Source of the DNA: Thalassospira lohafexi
GTDB lineage: Bacteria > Pseudomonadota > Alphaproteobacteria > Rhodospirillales > Thalassospiraceae
Assembly: GCF_002844275.1 (NCBI RefSeq)
Contig: NZ_NXGX01000003.1
Coordinates: forward strand, 203,549 to 267,548
DNA length: 64,000 nt
Direction of reading: 5' to 3'
The notes below the pieces were generated by a model. It did no database searches, was not told the DNA's origin, and saw only the letters and a program-made list of their open reading frames with translations. This document shows positions 25,961 to 34,633 of the stretch, in pieces. Position 1 is the stretch's first letter; the number at the start of each line of letters is the position of its first letter. The translations under genes and the position numbers were made by a program.

Positions 25961-26800
25961 TCAAGGGCAGTTTTGCGGCGCACGATCAAGATCAAGATGG
26001 GCGATGACGCCCTGAAACCCCAGTTTTCGCGCCGCCGGGCATAGGCTTTGCGGATCGGTACCGTTTTCAGTTTCTTCAAGATACTCAACTGCAAACACCG
26101 GCTTTCCCAAGGCGTGATAGGGCACAAATTCCCCCATAAAGCCAAGCCGATAAGCTGATTCCAGCAAGGCAAAATCCATCTTTTCAACCAGTTCGGGCAC
26201 AAGCTCAGACGCATTTTTCTGCCCGATGGCAAGGCCGCGCGCATGGGCCTGATCAATCAGCCAATCGATGTAGCGCAGTTGATCCACCCGCGTCAGGGTA
26301 AACCCGATTTCCTTGCTGCTGTCATCGGCCTCATAGGCATCGATGTTATCAGGCTCAACCGCCAGAAACCCCTTATCACGGCAAAGATCAAACCGGTCGC
26401 GCATGACATCGGCAAACCGTTCGAACCGGCTGACATCAAGCCAGTTTTCCCCCGGCCAGCCCCAATAGGCATTGCCAATCACATCGGATGGGAAACGATC
26501 CCGGTCATCGCGCCAGTCTTCGACCGCCCCGACATTGATATAACAAATGGGGAAAACCCCGGCATCGCGCCATTGGCGCACTTGTGCTGCGGACGTTTCA
26601 AACAAGTCACTGCCAACAACCCTGATATCACCCGCCAGATCAATATCGCCCTGTAACTGCCAGTGAAACGGCCCCGTCGGGACCTTTGGCCAGTCTGGTG
26701 CTACAGATGTTTGCGCCATGGCAGGCACACTTAAGCCGCTGCTGACACCGACGCAAAACGTCATAATCGCACATAAAAACAGGAATTTAGCAGTATGCAT
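25961..26800 (-). CDS. Secreted GH114-type (endo-alpha-1,4-polygalactosaminidase-like) protein
   Basis: A 279-residue protein with a signal peptide (cut near AMAQTS) and a TIM-barrel domain. Motifs of the glycoside hydrolase 114 family: PFHWQLQGDID, VFPICYINVGAVEDWRDDRDRFP, DRFDLCRDKGFLAVEPDNIDAY with acidic residues at the presumed active site, and AIGQKNASELV. Characterised members cut galactosaminogalactan-type exopolysaccharide; whether this one does is not known. It lies between cobalamin genes on the same strand, without an obvious link to them. Confidence 0.8.
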   Translation of the reverse strand: MHTAKFLFLCAIMTFCVGVSSGLSVPAMAQTSVAPDWPKVPTGPFHWQLQGDIDLAGDIRVVGSDLFETSAAQVRQWRDAGVFPICYINVGAVEDWRDDRDRFPSDVIGNAYWGWPGENWLDVSRFERFADVMRDRFDLCRDKGFLAVEPDNIDAYEADDSSKEIGFTLTRVDQLRYIDWLIDQAHARGLAIGQKNASELVPELVEKMDFALLESAYRLGFMGEFVPYHALGKPVFAVEYLEETENGTDPQSLCPAARKLGFQGVIAHLDLDRAPQNCP

Positions 26801-26881
26801 AAGGGTGCCTTGGCTGTGTTAGCGCAATTTTGCCCTCCCTCTGGCGATTGCACAACCGCGTAAATACAATGCAACGCAAAA

Positions 26882-26912
26882 GAAAAGCGCGATCCATAAG
26901 ACCGCGCTTTTC
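26882..26912 (-). terminator. Terminator after the 26987 gene
   Basis: 10-bp stem GAAAAGCGCG / CGCGCTTTTC with an 11-base loop. On the minus strand the stem ends in TTTTCTTTTGCG. It separates the unknown gene at 26987 from the GH114-like gene. Confidence 0.7.
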
Positions 26913-26986
26913 CGACCCCATATCGGGGCACTTCCCCCACCCAGAAGAAATCCTTCGGGTGCTGTTAAGGCAAACCGATTGCCTTA

Positions 26987-27685
26987 TTAAGACTGTGACA
27001 GACCAAGATCACTGGTTACCAAATCGGCCCATTTATCGGGTTCACGCATATCGATGTTGCGCAATTCCGGGCGGCGCATCCGGGCCTTGTTAAACATTTG
27101 CAACCGATCACCGGGCGACATCCGGCGCAGACGCATCAAGGCCTTGCGTACTGCATCGTTGGCCGGTCCGGTCGGACGCTGGAAACTTTGTTCGACCACT
27201 TCAAGTCGGCGTTCAAGCCAGTTGCGGCTTGCCACAACCTGCTCGATCAGGGCTTTGAATTCGCGCACAACCGGGAAATGATCCATATTAAGGTGGGCAG
27301 TTGAAACCGCAGCCCGCCAGACTTGGCGCTCAACCCCTTGCAGATAGCGCCAGTAAATTTTCACCTTGGCGTCGATTTCCACTTTGGTTTGGTCCGGGCC
27401 GGGCAAATGCCGGGAAAGTTCGCTCAGTCCCCGGTGAAGTTCCTCGAAGCTCACCGGAAGATGCTGGCCATTAAACCGTTCGCGCACACTCAAAACAGCC
27501 GGGATCGCACCCCGTGCAGGACGATAGCGTCCTTGCCCGTGCAAATCGGCACGCAACCAATGTGGAATATCGCAATCGGCAATCAGGAAATCGATGATGT
27601 CCGTATGCCCGGTATGTCCGGGCAAGGGGGTCTGCGCATAGTCAGGCAGCCTGACATCAGGTCGAACGCTGGTCGTCTTTTCCAT
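26987..27685 (-). CDS. Conserved-looking protein of unknown function
   Basis: A 232-residue protein I do not recognise. It is predicted cytoplasmic, basic and largely helical, with no signal peptide or membrane segment. Notable stretches are HGQGRYRPARGAIPAVLSVRERF, KVKIYWRYLQGVERQVWRAAV and a basic C-terminal part with ALMRLRRMSPGDRLQMFNKAR. The start at 27685 follows GGAGG at 5-base spacing; upstream in-frame residues look non-coding. Coding potential is supported by the good ribosome site, an overlap-free position and a terminator after the stop. It lies downstream of cobN on the same strand. Confidence 0.6.
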   Translation of the reverse strand: MEKTTSVRPDVRLPDYAQTPLPGHTGHTDIIDFLIADCDIPHWLRADLHGQGRYRPARGAIPAVLSVRERFNGQHLPVSFEELHRGLSELSRHLPGPDQTKVEIDAKVKIYWRYLQGVERQVWRAAVSTAHLNMDHFPVVREFKALIEQVVASRNWLERRLEVVEQSFQRPTGPANDAVRKALMRLRRMSPGDRLQMFNKARMRRPELRNIDMREPDKWADLVTSDLGLSQS

Positions 27686-27867
27686 CGCGGCCTCCGAACT
27701 CTTTGATCGGTCTGCGTTCCCGCGCAGGCGATCCGAATGGGGTGCCCCGTCCCTCACAACTTATTAATAGTTGGTTAATAGAGATATGGTGCGTAAACGA
27801 AACGTTTCAACTGCCGATAATGTTCCCGTGGTAAATTTGTTGTGAGTCTGATGTGTGGTGGTATCCC

Positions 27868-30800
27868 TTAGGCACGGTCACCCAGATCGACCGAAACACT
27901 GTTGCGCCGTGGCTGCCACAAACCGCGCTCAATCGCTTCACGCAGGCGATCGCGGATATCGCGCAAGGCATCTGGATTGTGCTGATCAATAAAGTCCCGC
28001 ACCGTCTCATCACCAAGATATGCGTCATAGACCAGATCAAAATGATGATCGGCCACACAGCGGGCAGTCGCCGCAAAGGCAAACAGATAATCAACCGTTG
28101 CAGCAATCTCGAACGCGCCCTTATAGCCGTGGCGCATCACCCCGTTGATCCATTTCGGATTGACCACGCGGGCCCGCACCACACGGGCGATTTCTTCTTC
28201 CAGGGTGCGGATTTTCGGGCTTTCGGGGCGAGAATGATCGCTGTGATACACCACCGGCTGCTTGCCCGACAGGCTGCGCACCGCTGATGTCATTCCACCT
28301 TCGAATTGATAATAATCATCCGAATCCAGAAGGTCATGCTCGCGGTTATCCTGATTATGGACAATCGCATCAACCTTCGACAATCGGGTTTCAAACAGCC
28401 CGCGCGCTGCCTCACCCTCGGCTCCGTTGCCATAGGCATAACTGCCCCACGCCAGATAGGCATCGGCAAGATCGTCTTCGTCTTCCCACAGTTTTTCGTC
28501 AATCATTGCCTGCAAACCGGCACCATAGGCCCCCGGTTTGGACCCAAACACCCGAAATGTCGCCTGTCGTTCGGCCTGTGCATCATCAAGCCCCTGATCG
28601 CGCAGTTTTTGCCTTTCCTGCGCGACCCGCGTGGCAATCGGATTGCTTTCGGCGGGTTCATCGGTCTGGGCCGCCACCGCACGCACCGCACTGTCAAACA
28701 GGTCAATCAAACCGGGGAACGCATCACGGAAAAACCCTGAAATCCGCAACGTCACATCGACACGTGGACGCCCCAAAACCGATGCTGGCATGATTTCAAA
28801 CCCGGTCACACGGCGCGACGCACTATCCCACGTCGGGCGCACCCCCATAAGGGCCAAGGCCTGCGCAATATCATCACCGCCCGTACGCATATTGCTCGTC
28901 CCCCAGACCGAAAGCCCAAGGGCGGCGGGCCATTCGCCGTTATCCTGCACATGACGTTCGAGCAAAAGTTCGGCCGATTTCCACCCCAACTGCCACGCAG
29001 CTGGTGTCGGCACGGTGCGGGTATCAACCGAATAGAAATTCCGCCCGGTCGGTAAAACATCGGGCCGCCCACGGGTCGGTGCCCCCGATGGGCCGGGTTC
29101 GACAAACTTGCCCGCAAGCCCACGCAAAAGCCCCGACACCTCAGCATCGCCACAGCTGACAACAGCGGGTCGAATATTTGTTTCGATATCGGTTACAACG
29201 TCACACACCGCCGACCACAGCGGATCAGGCGTAACAGTGCCATTGACCAGATCACGCGCCAGAAGCTCAATCCGCTCCACCGTATCGCCGGTGGTTCGCC
29301 ACGGCCCGACATCATCATAATGGGCCAAACTATCGGGTTTTATGCCCGGCCAGAATTCGGCGAAGGCACAATCAAGCGGATCAAACCCGGCATCGCCCAA
29401 AATATCCTTGGCAATCGCACGGTGAAGCGATGCCTTCGGTCCGCTGTCCGATCCACGCGGCAACCGCGCCAATGCCACCAAAAGATCGGTCAGAAGATCG
29501 CCTTCCGGGGCCTTGCCAAAAATATGCAAGCCATCGCGAATTTGAAGTTCTTTAAGCTCGCACAGATAGTTATCAAGTTTGGCCAGCGCACTTTGTTCGT
29601 CTTCGCCCGCCTCAATCCCGCAATCGCGGTCCAGCCCGATCTGAATGGCCAACTCAAGAATATCACGTTTCAGGAGCACCAACCGGCGCGGGTCAACGGC
29701 TGCGGCCTCAAAATACTCATCAACCAGTGCCTCAAGGTCTTTGAGCGGCCCATAACTTTCGGCCCGGGTTAACGGCGGGGTGAGATGATCAAGGATCACG
29801 GCCTGTGCGCGGCGTTTGGCCTGCGTGCCTTCGCCCGGATCATTGACGATGAACGGATAGAAATGCGGGGTCGGGCCAAACACCGCCTCGGGGAAGCATT
29901 CCTCGGACAAAGCCAGTGACTTACCCGGCAGCCATTCCATATTGCCGTGCTTGCCAAAATGAATGATCGCATCGACGCCAAATTCATGGCGCAACCAGAT
30001 ATAAAACGCGAAGTAGTTATGCGGCGGCACCAGATCGGGCGAGTGATAACTTTCGAGCGGATCAATGTTATAGCCGCGTGCGGGCTGCAACCCGACCACG
30101 ACATTGCCCATCGGCAGGATCGACAGCGCAAAGCTATCCTGATCGGCGATATAAAACGGGTCTTTTGTCGGATCACCCCACGCATCAAGCACGTGCGCCT
30201 GAATGGAGGCCGGTAAGCCGTCAAATGCCGTTTGATAGGCCGCCCGCGAAAGCGTCACCCGAATTTCACGGTCCGCCAGCGTTTTGAAATCATTGGTCGG
30301 CCCGGCCTTGACTGCGTTGATCAAGGCATCGCCATCCGTCGGAATGTTTTCAAGCGCGTAGCCATCCGCCTGCATGGCACGCAGGGTTTCAATCATCCCG
30401 GCCGGCGTATCAAGCCCAACCCCGTTGCCTAGGCGAGCATCCTTGTTGGGATAGTTCGCCATCACCATCGCGACCTTGCGCGATGAGGCATCAAGTTGAC
30501 GCAACCTGACCCAATTGGCCGCAAGTTGGGCGACAAATGCCACGCGGTCGCGCACCGGGATGTATTTCACCAAATCAATCTGGGTCAGCGGATCCTTGCC
30601 AGCCGACCCCTTGAACGACACCGCGCGCGATAAAATACGGCCATCCACTTCGGGCAGAGCGACATTCATCGCAATGTCGCGTGCGGCAAGGCCATTGACG
30701 CCGTCGCGCCAGCTTTCTTCACTGCCACCGGAAAGGACGAGTTGAAACACCGGTACATCGACCGCATCGAACGGCCCATTTTTTCGTTCTGATCCCGGAA

Positions 30801-31632
30801 CAGAAATCGAGAATCCGGTGGTGTTCAGGACCAAATCTGCCGCTGTTTGCTCCAGCCAGTCACTGACAAGCGCACCCGCCGCCGGATCCTTGAGGCTGGA
30901 AACAAAAATCGGCAATGGATTCAGATGATTGTCCTGAAGTTCTTCAACCAGAGCATCAATGACATCAAGATTGGCAGCCTGCACCAATGACCGATAGAAA
31001 ATAATCGGCGTAACTGGTTGATTTTCAACCCATTGTTGGCGGATTTCAGCCAAATCGACATGCGCATTTCCCGGCCAATATCCCCCGGCCTTGACCAGTG
31101 GGGCGGCGGGTTTCCACTGCCAGTTAACAGATGAATTCAACTTTTCATATATAAGACGAAGTAAATTCTCGGAATTTTGTGGCCCGCCTTCAATCAGATA
31201 GCGCCAGATATGCTGATAGTCGGCCCCCTTGACGGTCGAAAGCGACAGCAGCTCCGCATCGGGTTGATCATCCCCTGGTAATAGCAAAAGCGGAACGTCA
31301 TTTGACCGGGCAAAGGCGACAAGCTGCTCGATGCCATACGCCCAATATCCCCGTCCGCCCAAAATGCGCACGATGATAAACTTGGCCTCGCACAACACAT
31401 CTTCGACATACAAATCGACCGACATATTGTGACCAAGCTGCAAAAGGCTGGCCAGACGCAAGGACGGAACATCACCGCCAAATTCTGCTGTCAGTCGCCC
31501 TTGCGCGCCAGCAAAACACGCCAGTTCAGATTCTGCCGCCGACAGGATCACGACATCGCCGGGCTCCTGTCCAAGATCGACGGCTTCACTGCCGTCTGTC
31601 ACCATTCCGGGCTGTGCTGCCAGCAAATGCAT
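27868..31632 (-). CDS. cobN: Cobaltochelatase large subunit CobN
   Basis: A 1254-residue chelatase H-type subunit that binds the tetrapyrrole and, with CobS/CobT AAA subunits, inserts cobalt late into hydrogenobyrinic a,c-diamide. Family features include the GRGYWAYGIEQLV N-terminal region, NYPNKDARLGNGVGLDTP, FGKHGNMEWLPGKSLALS, PFIVNDPGEGTQAKRRAQAVI and the late MRHGYKGAFEIAATVDYLFAFAATA. Length is normal. The chelatase CobS and CobT subunits are not in the window. The ATG lies 224 bases after cobW, and this gap holds a parS palindrome. The gene is third in the riboswitch-controlled cobP-cobW-cobN set. Confidence 0.95.
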   Translation of the reverse strand: MHLLAAQPGMVTDGSEAVDLGQEPGDVVILSAAESELACFAGAQGRLTAEFGGDVPSLRLASLLQLGHNMSVDLYVEDVLCEAKFIIVRILGGRGYWAYGIEQLVAFARSNDVPLLLLPGDDQPDAELLSLSTVKGADYQHIWRYLIEGGPQNSENLLRLIYEKLNSSVNWQWKPAAPLVKAGGYWPGNAHVDLAEIRQQWVENQPVTPIIFYRSLVQAANLDVIDALVEELQDNHLNPLPIFVSSLKDPAAGALVSDWLEQTAADLVLNTTGFSISVPGSERKNGPFDAVDVPVFQLVLSGGSEESWRDGVNGLAARDIAMNVALPEVDGRILSRAVSFKGSAGKDPLTQIDLVKYIPVRDRVAFVAQLAANWVRLRQLDASSRKVAMVMANYPNKDARLGNGVGLDTPAGMIETLRAMQADGYALENIPTDGDALINAVKAGPTNDFKTLADREIRVTLSRAAYQTAFDGLPASIQAHVLDAWGDPTKDPFYIADQDSFALSILPMGNVVVGLQPARGYNIDPLESYHSPDLVPPHNYFAFYIWLRHEFGVDAIIHFGKHGNMEWLPGKSLALSEECFPEAVFGPTPHFYPFIVNDPGEGTQAKRRAQAVILDHLTPPLTRAESYGPLKDLEALVDEYFEAAAVDPRRLVLLKRDILELAIQIGLDRDCGIEAGEDEQSALAKLDNYLCELKELQIRDGLHIFGKAPEGDLLTDLLVALARLPRGSDSGPKASLHRAIAKDILGDAGFDPLDCAFAEFWPGIKPDSLAHYDDVGPWRTTGDTVERIELLARDLVNGTVTPDPLWSAVCDVVTDIETNIRPAVVSCGDAEVSGLLRGLAGKFVEPGPSGAPTRGRPDVLPTGRNFYSVDTRTVPTPAAWQLGWKSAELLLERHVQDNGEWPAALGLSVWGTSNMRTGGDDIAQALALMGVRPTWDSASRRVTGFEIMPASVLGRPRVDVTLRISGFFRDAFPGLIDLFDSAVRAVAAQTDEPAESNPIATRVAQERQKLRDQGLDDAQAERQATFRVFGSKPGAYGAGLQAMIDEKLWEDEDDLADAYLAWGSYAYGNGAEGEAARGLFETRLSKVDAIVHNQDNREHDLLDSDDYYQFEGGMTSAVRSLSGKQPVVYHSDHSRPESPKIRTLEEEIARVVRARVVNPKWINGVMRHGYKGAFEIAATVDYLFAFAATARCVADHHFDLVYDAYLGDETVRDFIDQHNPDALRDIRDRLREAIERGLWQPRRNSVSVDLGDRA

Positions 31633-31785
31633 TGAGGTTTCCGTCTCTTTCTTTCGTGTCTGAATCTACTCAGACCGGGCCGAAGACCAACCCGAGGATC
31701 ACGACCATCGGTATCCGCAATCCGCACGCATCCCCCGACGAGCCAAGCCAAGGCCGGGGAATGCGGGCTTCACGGCGTCATGCAG

Positions 31786-31838
31786 ACGTGAAACACGGCC
31801 TTGCACCGATAGGACAAAACAGTGTTTCACGTGAAACA
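31786..31838. other. parS: parS-type centromere palindrome with an upstream half-site
   Basis: TGTTTCACGTGAAACA at 31823-31838 is a perfect 16-base palindrome that fits the chromosomal parS consensus bound by ParB. A partner ACGTGAAACAC at 31786-31796 is exactly complementary to GTGTTTCACGT (31822-31832), so it holds a near half-site in inverted orientation. It lies in the noncoding stretch between cobW and cobN. ParB-parS complexes help segregate chromosome origins, so a true site would place this region near oriC. Confidence 0.75.
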
Positions 31839-31856
31839 AAACAAGAACAAATGATC

Positions 31857-32897
31857 TTACGCCGCCTTGATCGCGGTTTCAATCGCCGCACGATCCAAGC
31901 CATGCAGGCCAATCACCACAAGTTCAGACCGGCGGTTTTCGCCGTCCGTCCACGGGCGGTCAAAGTACCGCTGGAACCGTTCGCCAACGCCTTGAACCAC
32001 ATGGCGCATCGGTTTGCCCGGCACATCCAAAAACCCCTTGATACGCAGCACATCAAACTGACGTACAACTTCAATCAAACGCTTTTCCAGAACCGCCGGA
32101 TCGGTGACCGCATCAAGAGACACAACGAAGCTATCAAAATCATCATGGTCGTGTTCATGGCCATCATCATGATGGGACGGGCGGCTATCAAGATCATCCT
32201 CGGCCGCGGCACCCAGCCCCAGCAAAATGGCATTTTCAATGCGTGAATGATCGGTTGCGATAATTTTGACTGACGGGCGTTTCAGTTGGGCACGAATGTC
32301 GGCTTCAACCTTGGTCCGTTCGACGTCACTCAGAAGATCGGTTTTGTTGAGCACAACCATATCGGCGCAATGCAGCTGTTCTTCAAACAGTTCTTCAAGT
32401 GGGCTTTCGTGATCAAGGCTGTCATCAGCTTCGCGCTGAGCCTGAACCGCATGATGATCATGGGCAAACAGCCCGTCGCGCAGCGCCGCACCATCAAGAA
32501 CGGCAACCACACCATCAACCGTCACACGCGATCTGATTTCTGGCCAGCTAAACGCTTTGACCAGTGGTTTTGGCAGGGCCAGACCAGATGTTTCAATCAC
32601 GATGTGATCGGGTGGGGTCTCGCGGTCAATCAAGCCCTGAATGGTCGGCAGGAAATCATCGGCCACCGTGCAACAAATACAGCCATTTGCAAGCTCGACC
32701 ACATCATCTTCGGCGCAGCCTTCAATGCCACAGCCATTGATGATGCCGCGATCAACACCAAGATCGCCAAATTCATTGATGATCAGTGCAATCCGTTTGC
32801 CATTGGCGTTTTCCAGCATGTTGCGGATCATGGTGGTTTTGCCTGCACCGAGAAAACCGGTAATCACAGTTGCCGGGATTTTACCCAATTGAGCCAT
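31857..32897 (-). CDS. cobW: CobW-type GTPase metallochaperone
   Basis: A 346-residue G3E GTPase. P-loop GFLGAGKTTMIRN, the metal-binding CxCC in NGCICCTVADDF, switch-like IETSGLALP and the NKTD base-recognition motif in VVLNKTDLL are clear. A histidine-rich insert (HHDDGHEHDHDD, around residue 230) likely binds divalent metal. CobW is thought to supply cobalt for corrin synthesis, consistent with its place between cobP and cobN behind the cobalamin riboswitch. The ATG at 32897 follows AAGGAA; a TTG two codons earlier is less likely. Confidence 0.95.
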   Translation of the reverse strand: MAQLGKIPATVITGFLGAGKTTMIRNMLENANGKRIALIINEFGDLGVDRGIINGCGIEGCAEDDVVELANGCICCTVADDFLPTIQGLIDRETPPDHIVIETSGLALPKPLVKAFSWPEIRSRVTVDGVVAVLDGAALRDGLFAHDHHAVQAQREADDSLDHESPLEELFEEQLHCADMVVLNKTDLLSDVERTKVEADIRAQLKRPSVKIIATDHSRIENAILLGLGAAAEDDLDSRPSHHDDGHEHDHDDFDSFVVSLDAVTDPAVLEKRLIEVVRQFDVLRIKGFLDVPGKPMRHVVQGVGERFQRYFDRPWTDGENRRSELVVIGLHGLDRAAIETAIKAA

Positions 32898-32931
32898 TCT
32901 CAAATTCCTTAAATTTCAATTTTTTGTGGGG

Positions 32932-33468
32932 TTATTTGACCTGCATCGGAATGCCGGCAACCACCAGCGTTACCCTGCCTGCAAGTTCGGCCATACGTTG
33001 ATGCAGCCGTCCGGCGTGATCGCGAAAGGCCCGCGCCATGGCATTTTCCGGCACGATCCCGAAACCGACCTCGTTTGACACAAAAACAACCGGAATGTCG
33101 AGGGTCGGAACCAGATCGCACAGATGATCAAATTCGGCCTCGATATCGCGGTCTTCAAGCATCAGATTGGTCAGCCATAAGGTCAGGCAATCAACCAGAA
33201 CCGGCTGTGCGCCGGGCTGATTGCATGCGTGAAGGGCGGCACAAAGATCAAGTGGTTCCTCGATCGTGTGCCAAAGGTCGCCGCGTGTTTGTTTGTGAAG
33301 GTCGATGCGGTTGGTCATTTCCGCATCCCAGGCCCGTCCGGTGGCGATATAGGTTCCACCTCCGGCTTGTCCGGCCTGTGTAATGAGATTTTCGGCAAAC
33401 CGGCTTTTGCCCGATCGGGCACCGCCAAGGATCAAATGTATCCCGGCAAGCGGTTCTGTATGGGTCAT
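32932..33468 (-). CDS. cobP: Adenosylcobinamide kinase / GMP transferase (CobP/CobU)
   Basis: A 178-residue bifunctional enzyme that phosphorylates adenosylcobinamide and adds GMP. The P-loop is [13 protein letters not shown]; further family stretches are [33 protein letters not shown] and [23 protein letters not shown], with the catalytic His in RIDLHKQTR. The ATG at 33468 has GAGGAAA 6 bases upstream. It is the first gene after the cobalamin riboswitch. A six-codon frame (ATG at 33485) ends on a TGA that overlaps the cobP ATG; it could be a leader peptide but is very short. Confidence 0.95.
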   Translation of the reverse strand: MTHTEPLAGIHLILGGARSGKSRFAENLITQAGQAGGGTYIATGRAWDAEMTNRIDLHKQTRGDLWHTIEEPLDLCAALHACNQPGAQPVLVDCLTLWLTNLMLEDRDIEAEFDHLCDLVPTLDIPVVFVSNEVGFGIVPENAMARAFRDHAGRLHQRMAELAGRVTLVVAGIPMQVK

Positions 33469-33537
33469 CGCGTTTTCCTCGCCATGGCCTCCCACCGAGG
33501 CCGGGTTGCGTCGCCACTACGCAAGATAGACAAGAAT

Positions 33538-33738
33538 AGTGACACCTTCGGCTGGTTTCCTGGCTGCGGGCATGAAAGCCATCCGCCTTCCCGGTTTCCC
33601 GGTGGCTGGCGCAAATGCGCCCGGATCGCCCAACCCGATACAGTTGCGGGGGCAGCATCGGCATTTCACCGATTTCCCATCACCGAACGGTGCGCCGAAC
33701 CTAACAGCTTTGCCTGTTCTGCCAAAGCGCTATCTCCG
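33538..33738 (-). promoter_or_regulatory. Cobalamin riboswitch upstream of cobP-cobW-cobN
   Basis: Read on the minus strand, the leader contains the hallmark segments of the adenosylcobalamin aptamer in order: GGTTCGGCGCACC, a GGGAAATCGGTG segment, GCTGCCCCCGCAACTG (positions 33641-33656), the GCCAGCCACCGGGAA region, and the B12 box AGCCAGGAAACCAGCC (33550-33565). Between aptamer and cobP lies a small GGCCTC/GAGGCC hairpin (33486-33502) immediately before the ribosome site, so regulation may act on translation initiation. Expected effect: cobalamin lowers cobP-cobW-cobN expression. Confidence 0.93.
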
Positions 33739-33783
33739 ACCTAACCATAAGGTCAGTATTTGACAGAATTGCCTGCTTGAGAC

Positions 33784-33863
33784 CCCCGGTCATTTAAGAG
33801 AACATAATATTATCACGCTGGAATGAGAGCCATAACAAGCGCCAGCCAGTGTGATGACCGGGG
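33784..33863. other. Long-range inverted repeat between the cob promoter and the 33945 gene
   Basis: CCCCGGTCAT (33784-33793) pairs perfectly with ATGACCGGGG (33854-33863). Inside are further complementary pieces (CACGCTGG near 33815 and CCAGC/GTGTG near 33841). It lies in the divergent promoter region and could be an operator, a small structured RNA or a promoter-region hairpin. Confidence 0.4.
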
Positions 33864-33944
33864 AAAAAAACAATCATAACCCGGTTGGTTGCAGTGACAT
33901 GCAACTTGGAACTCTTGGGGTTAACTGGATATTTGCAAGATCAG

Positions 33945-34619
33945 ATGGCAATTCATGCGCACCTACACAAAATCCGTGAACTAAAAACGCCAACCTGGAT
34001 TACCTCATCACGCAAAGACATGTGGCTGGGGCTTCTTGAACGTTTGAACACGCAAGACAGAGCGTTTCATAGATTTCTTGATGACTACGCAACAGATGAC
34101 GACATCACGCTCGCACGGCGCGATGTGCGTAATATCTTTGCGCAAGATGCCGCAACCGGCGTCATTGCGACCATTTTCTGGTCCCATGCGCGCGGGATGC
34201 GTGTGAATGCCTTATCACTCCTTGTCCGCGACCTTCCAACATTGATCACATTGATGTCGGTAGCCGATTTTCGCAATGATGAGTTAAATGAACTGCTGGC
34301 CCAGCCCGGCATTTCGGTCCCGACAGCAAGCAAAATGCTGTCTGCCTGTGGCAAAACCTATTGTGGTATGCCCGCTGCGATCATTGATGACACCATCATT
34401 CAGGTCATCGAAAACAGCACCTTTGCCAGTGATTTTCCCAACATTGCGGAACTGCGTAACAAATCACGCAGCCGCCCGGTCCCCTATTACGAGGCGTACC
34501 TTCGTGATGTGACCGCGCTTTGCGAAAAATACGACATTACCAGTGACATGATTGACCGTTATCTTGCCGAATATGCCTTGGGCAACACGTCGCAAAACGC
34601 GGAATTACAATCGGCATAG
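33945..34619 (+). CDS. Helix-hairpin-helix (OGG-fold-like) protein, tentative
   Basis: A 224-residue helical protein. The stretch GISVPTASKMLSACGKTYCGMPAAIIDDTI looks like the helix-hairpin-helix and following strand of DNA-glycosylase-type folds, where a G-x-G/S-x-x-x-A-S pattern is followed by an I-x-D-x-R-like loop. Here the loop reads IIDDTI, lacking the usual arginine. The N-terminal half has the helical character of that fold. If real, it may be an 8-oxoguanine-type glycosylase or a catalytically altered relative; I am not sure. ATG 33945 has no strong ribosome site, and a GTG at 33894 is possible. It is divergent from the cob operon. Confidence 0.6.
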   Translation: MAIHAHLHKIRELKTPTWITSSRKDMWLGLLERLNTQDRAFHRFLDDYATDDDITLARRDVRNIFAQDAATGVIATIFWSHARGMRVNALSLLVRDLPTLITLMSVADFRNDELNELLAQPGISVPTASKMLSACGKTYCGMPAAIIDDTIIQVIENSTFASDFPNIAELRNKSRSRPVPYYEAYLRDVTALCEKYDITSDMIDRYLAEYALGNTSQNAELQSA

Positions 34620-34633
34620 ACATCCTACATGTC

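Noticed and set aside
27799..27808. GAAACGTTTC palindrome upstream of the 26987 gene
   Set aside because: Only 10 bases and does not match parS or another known operator.
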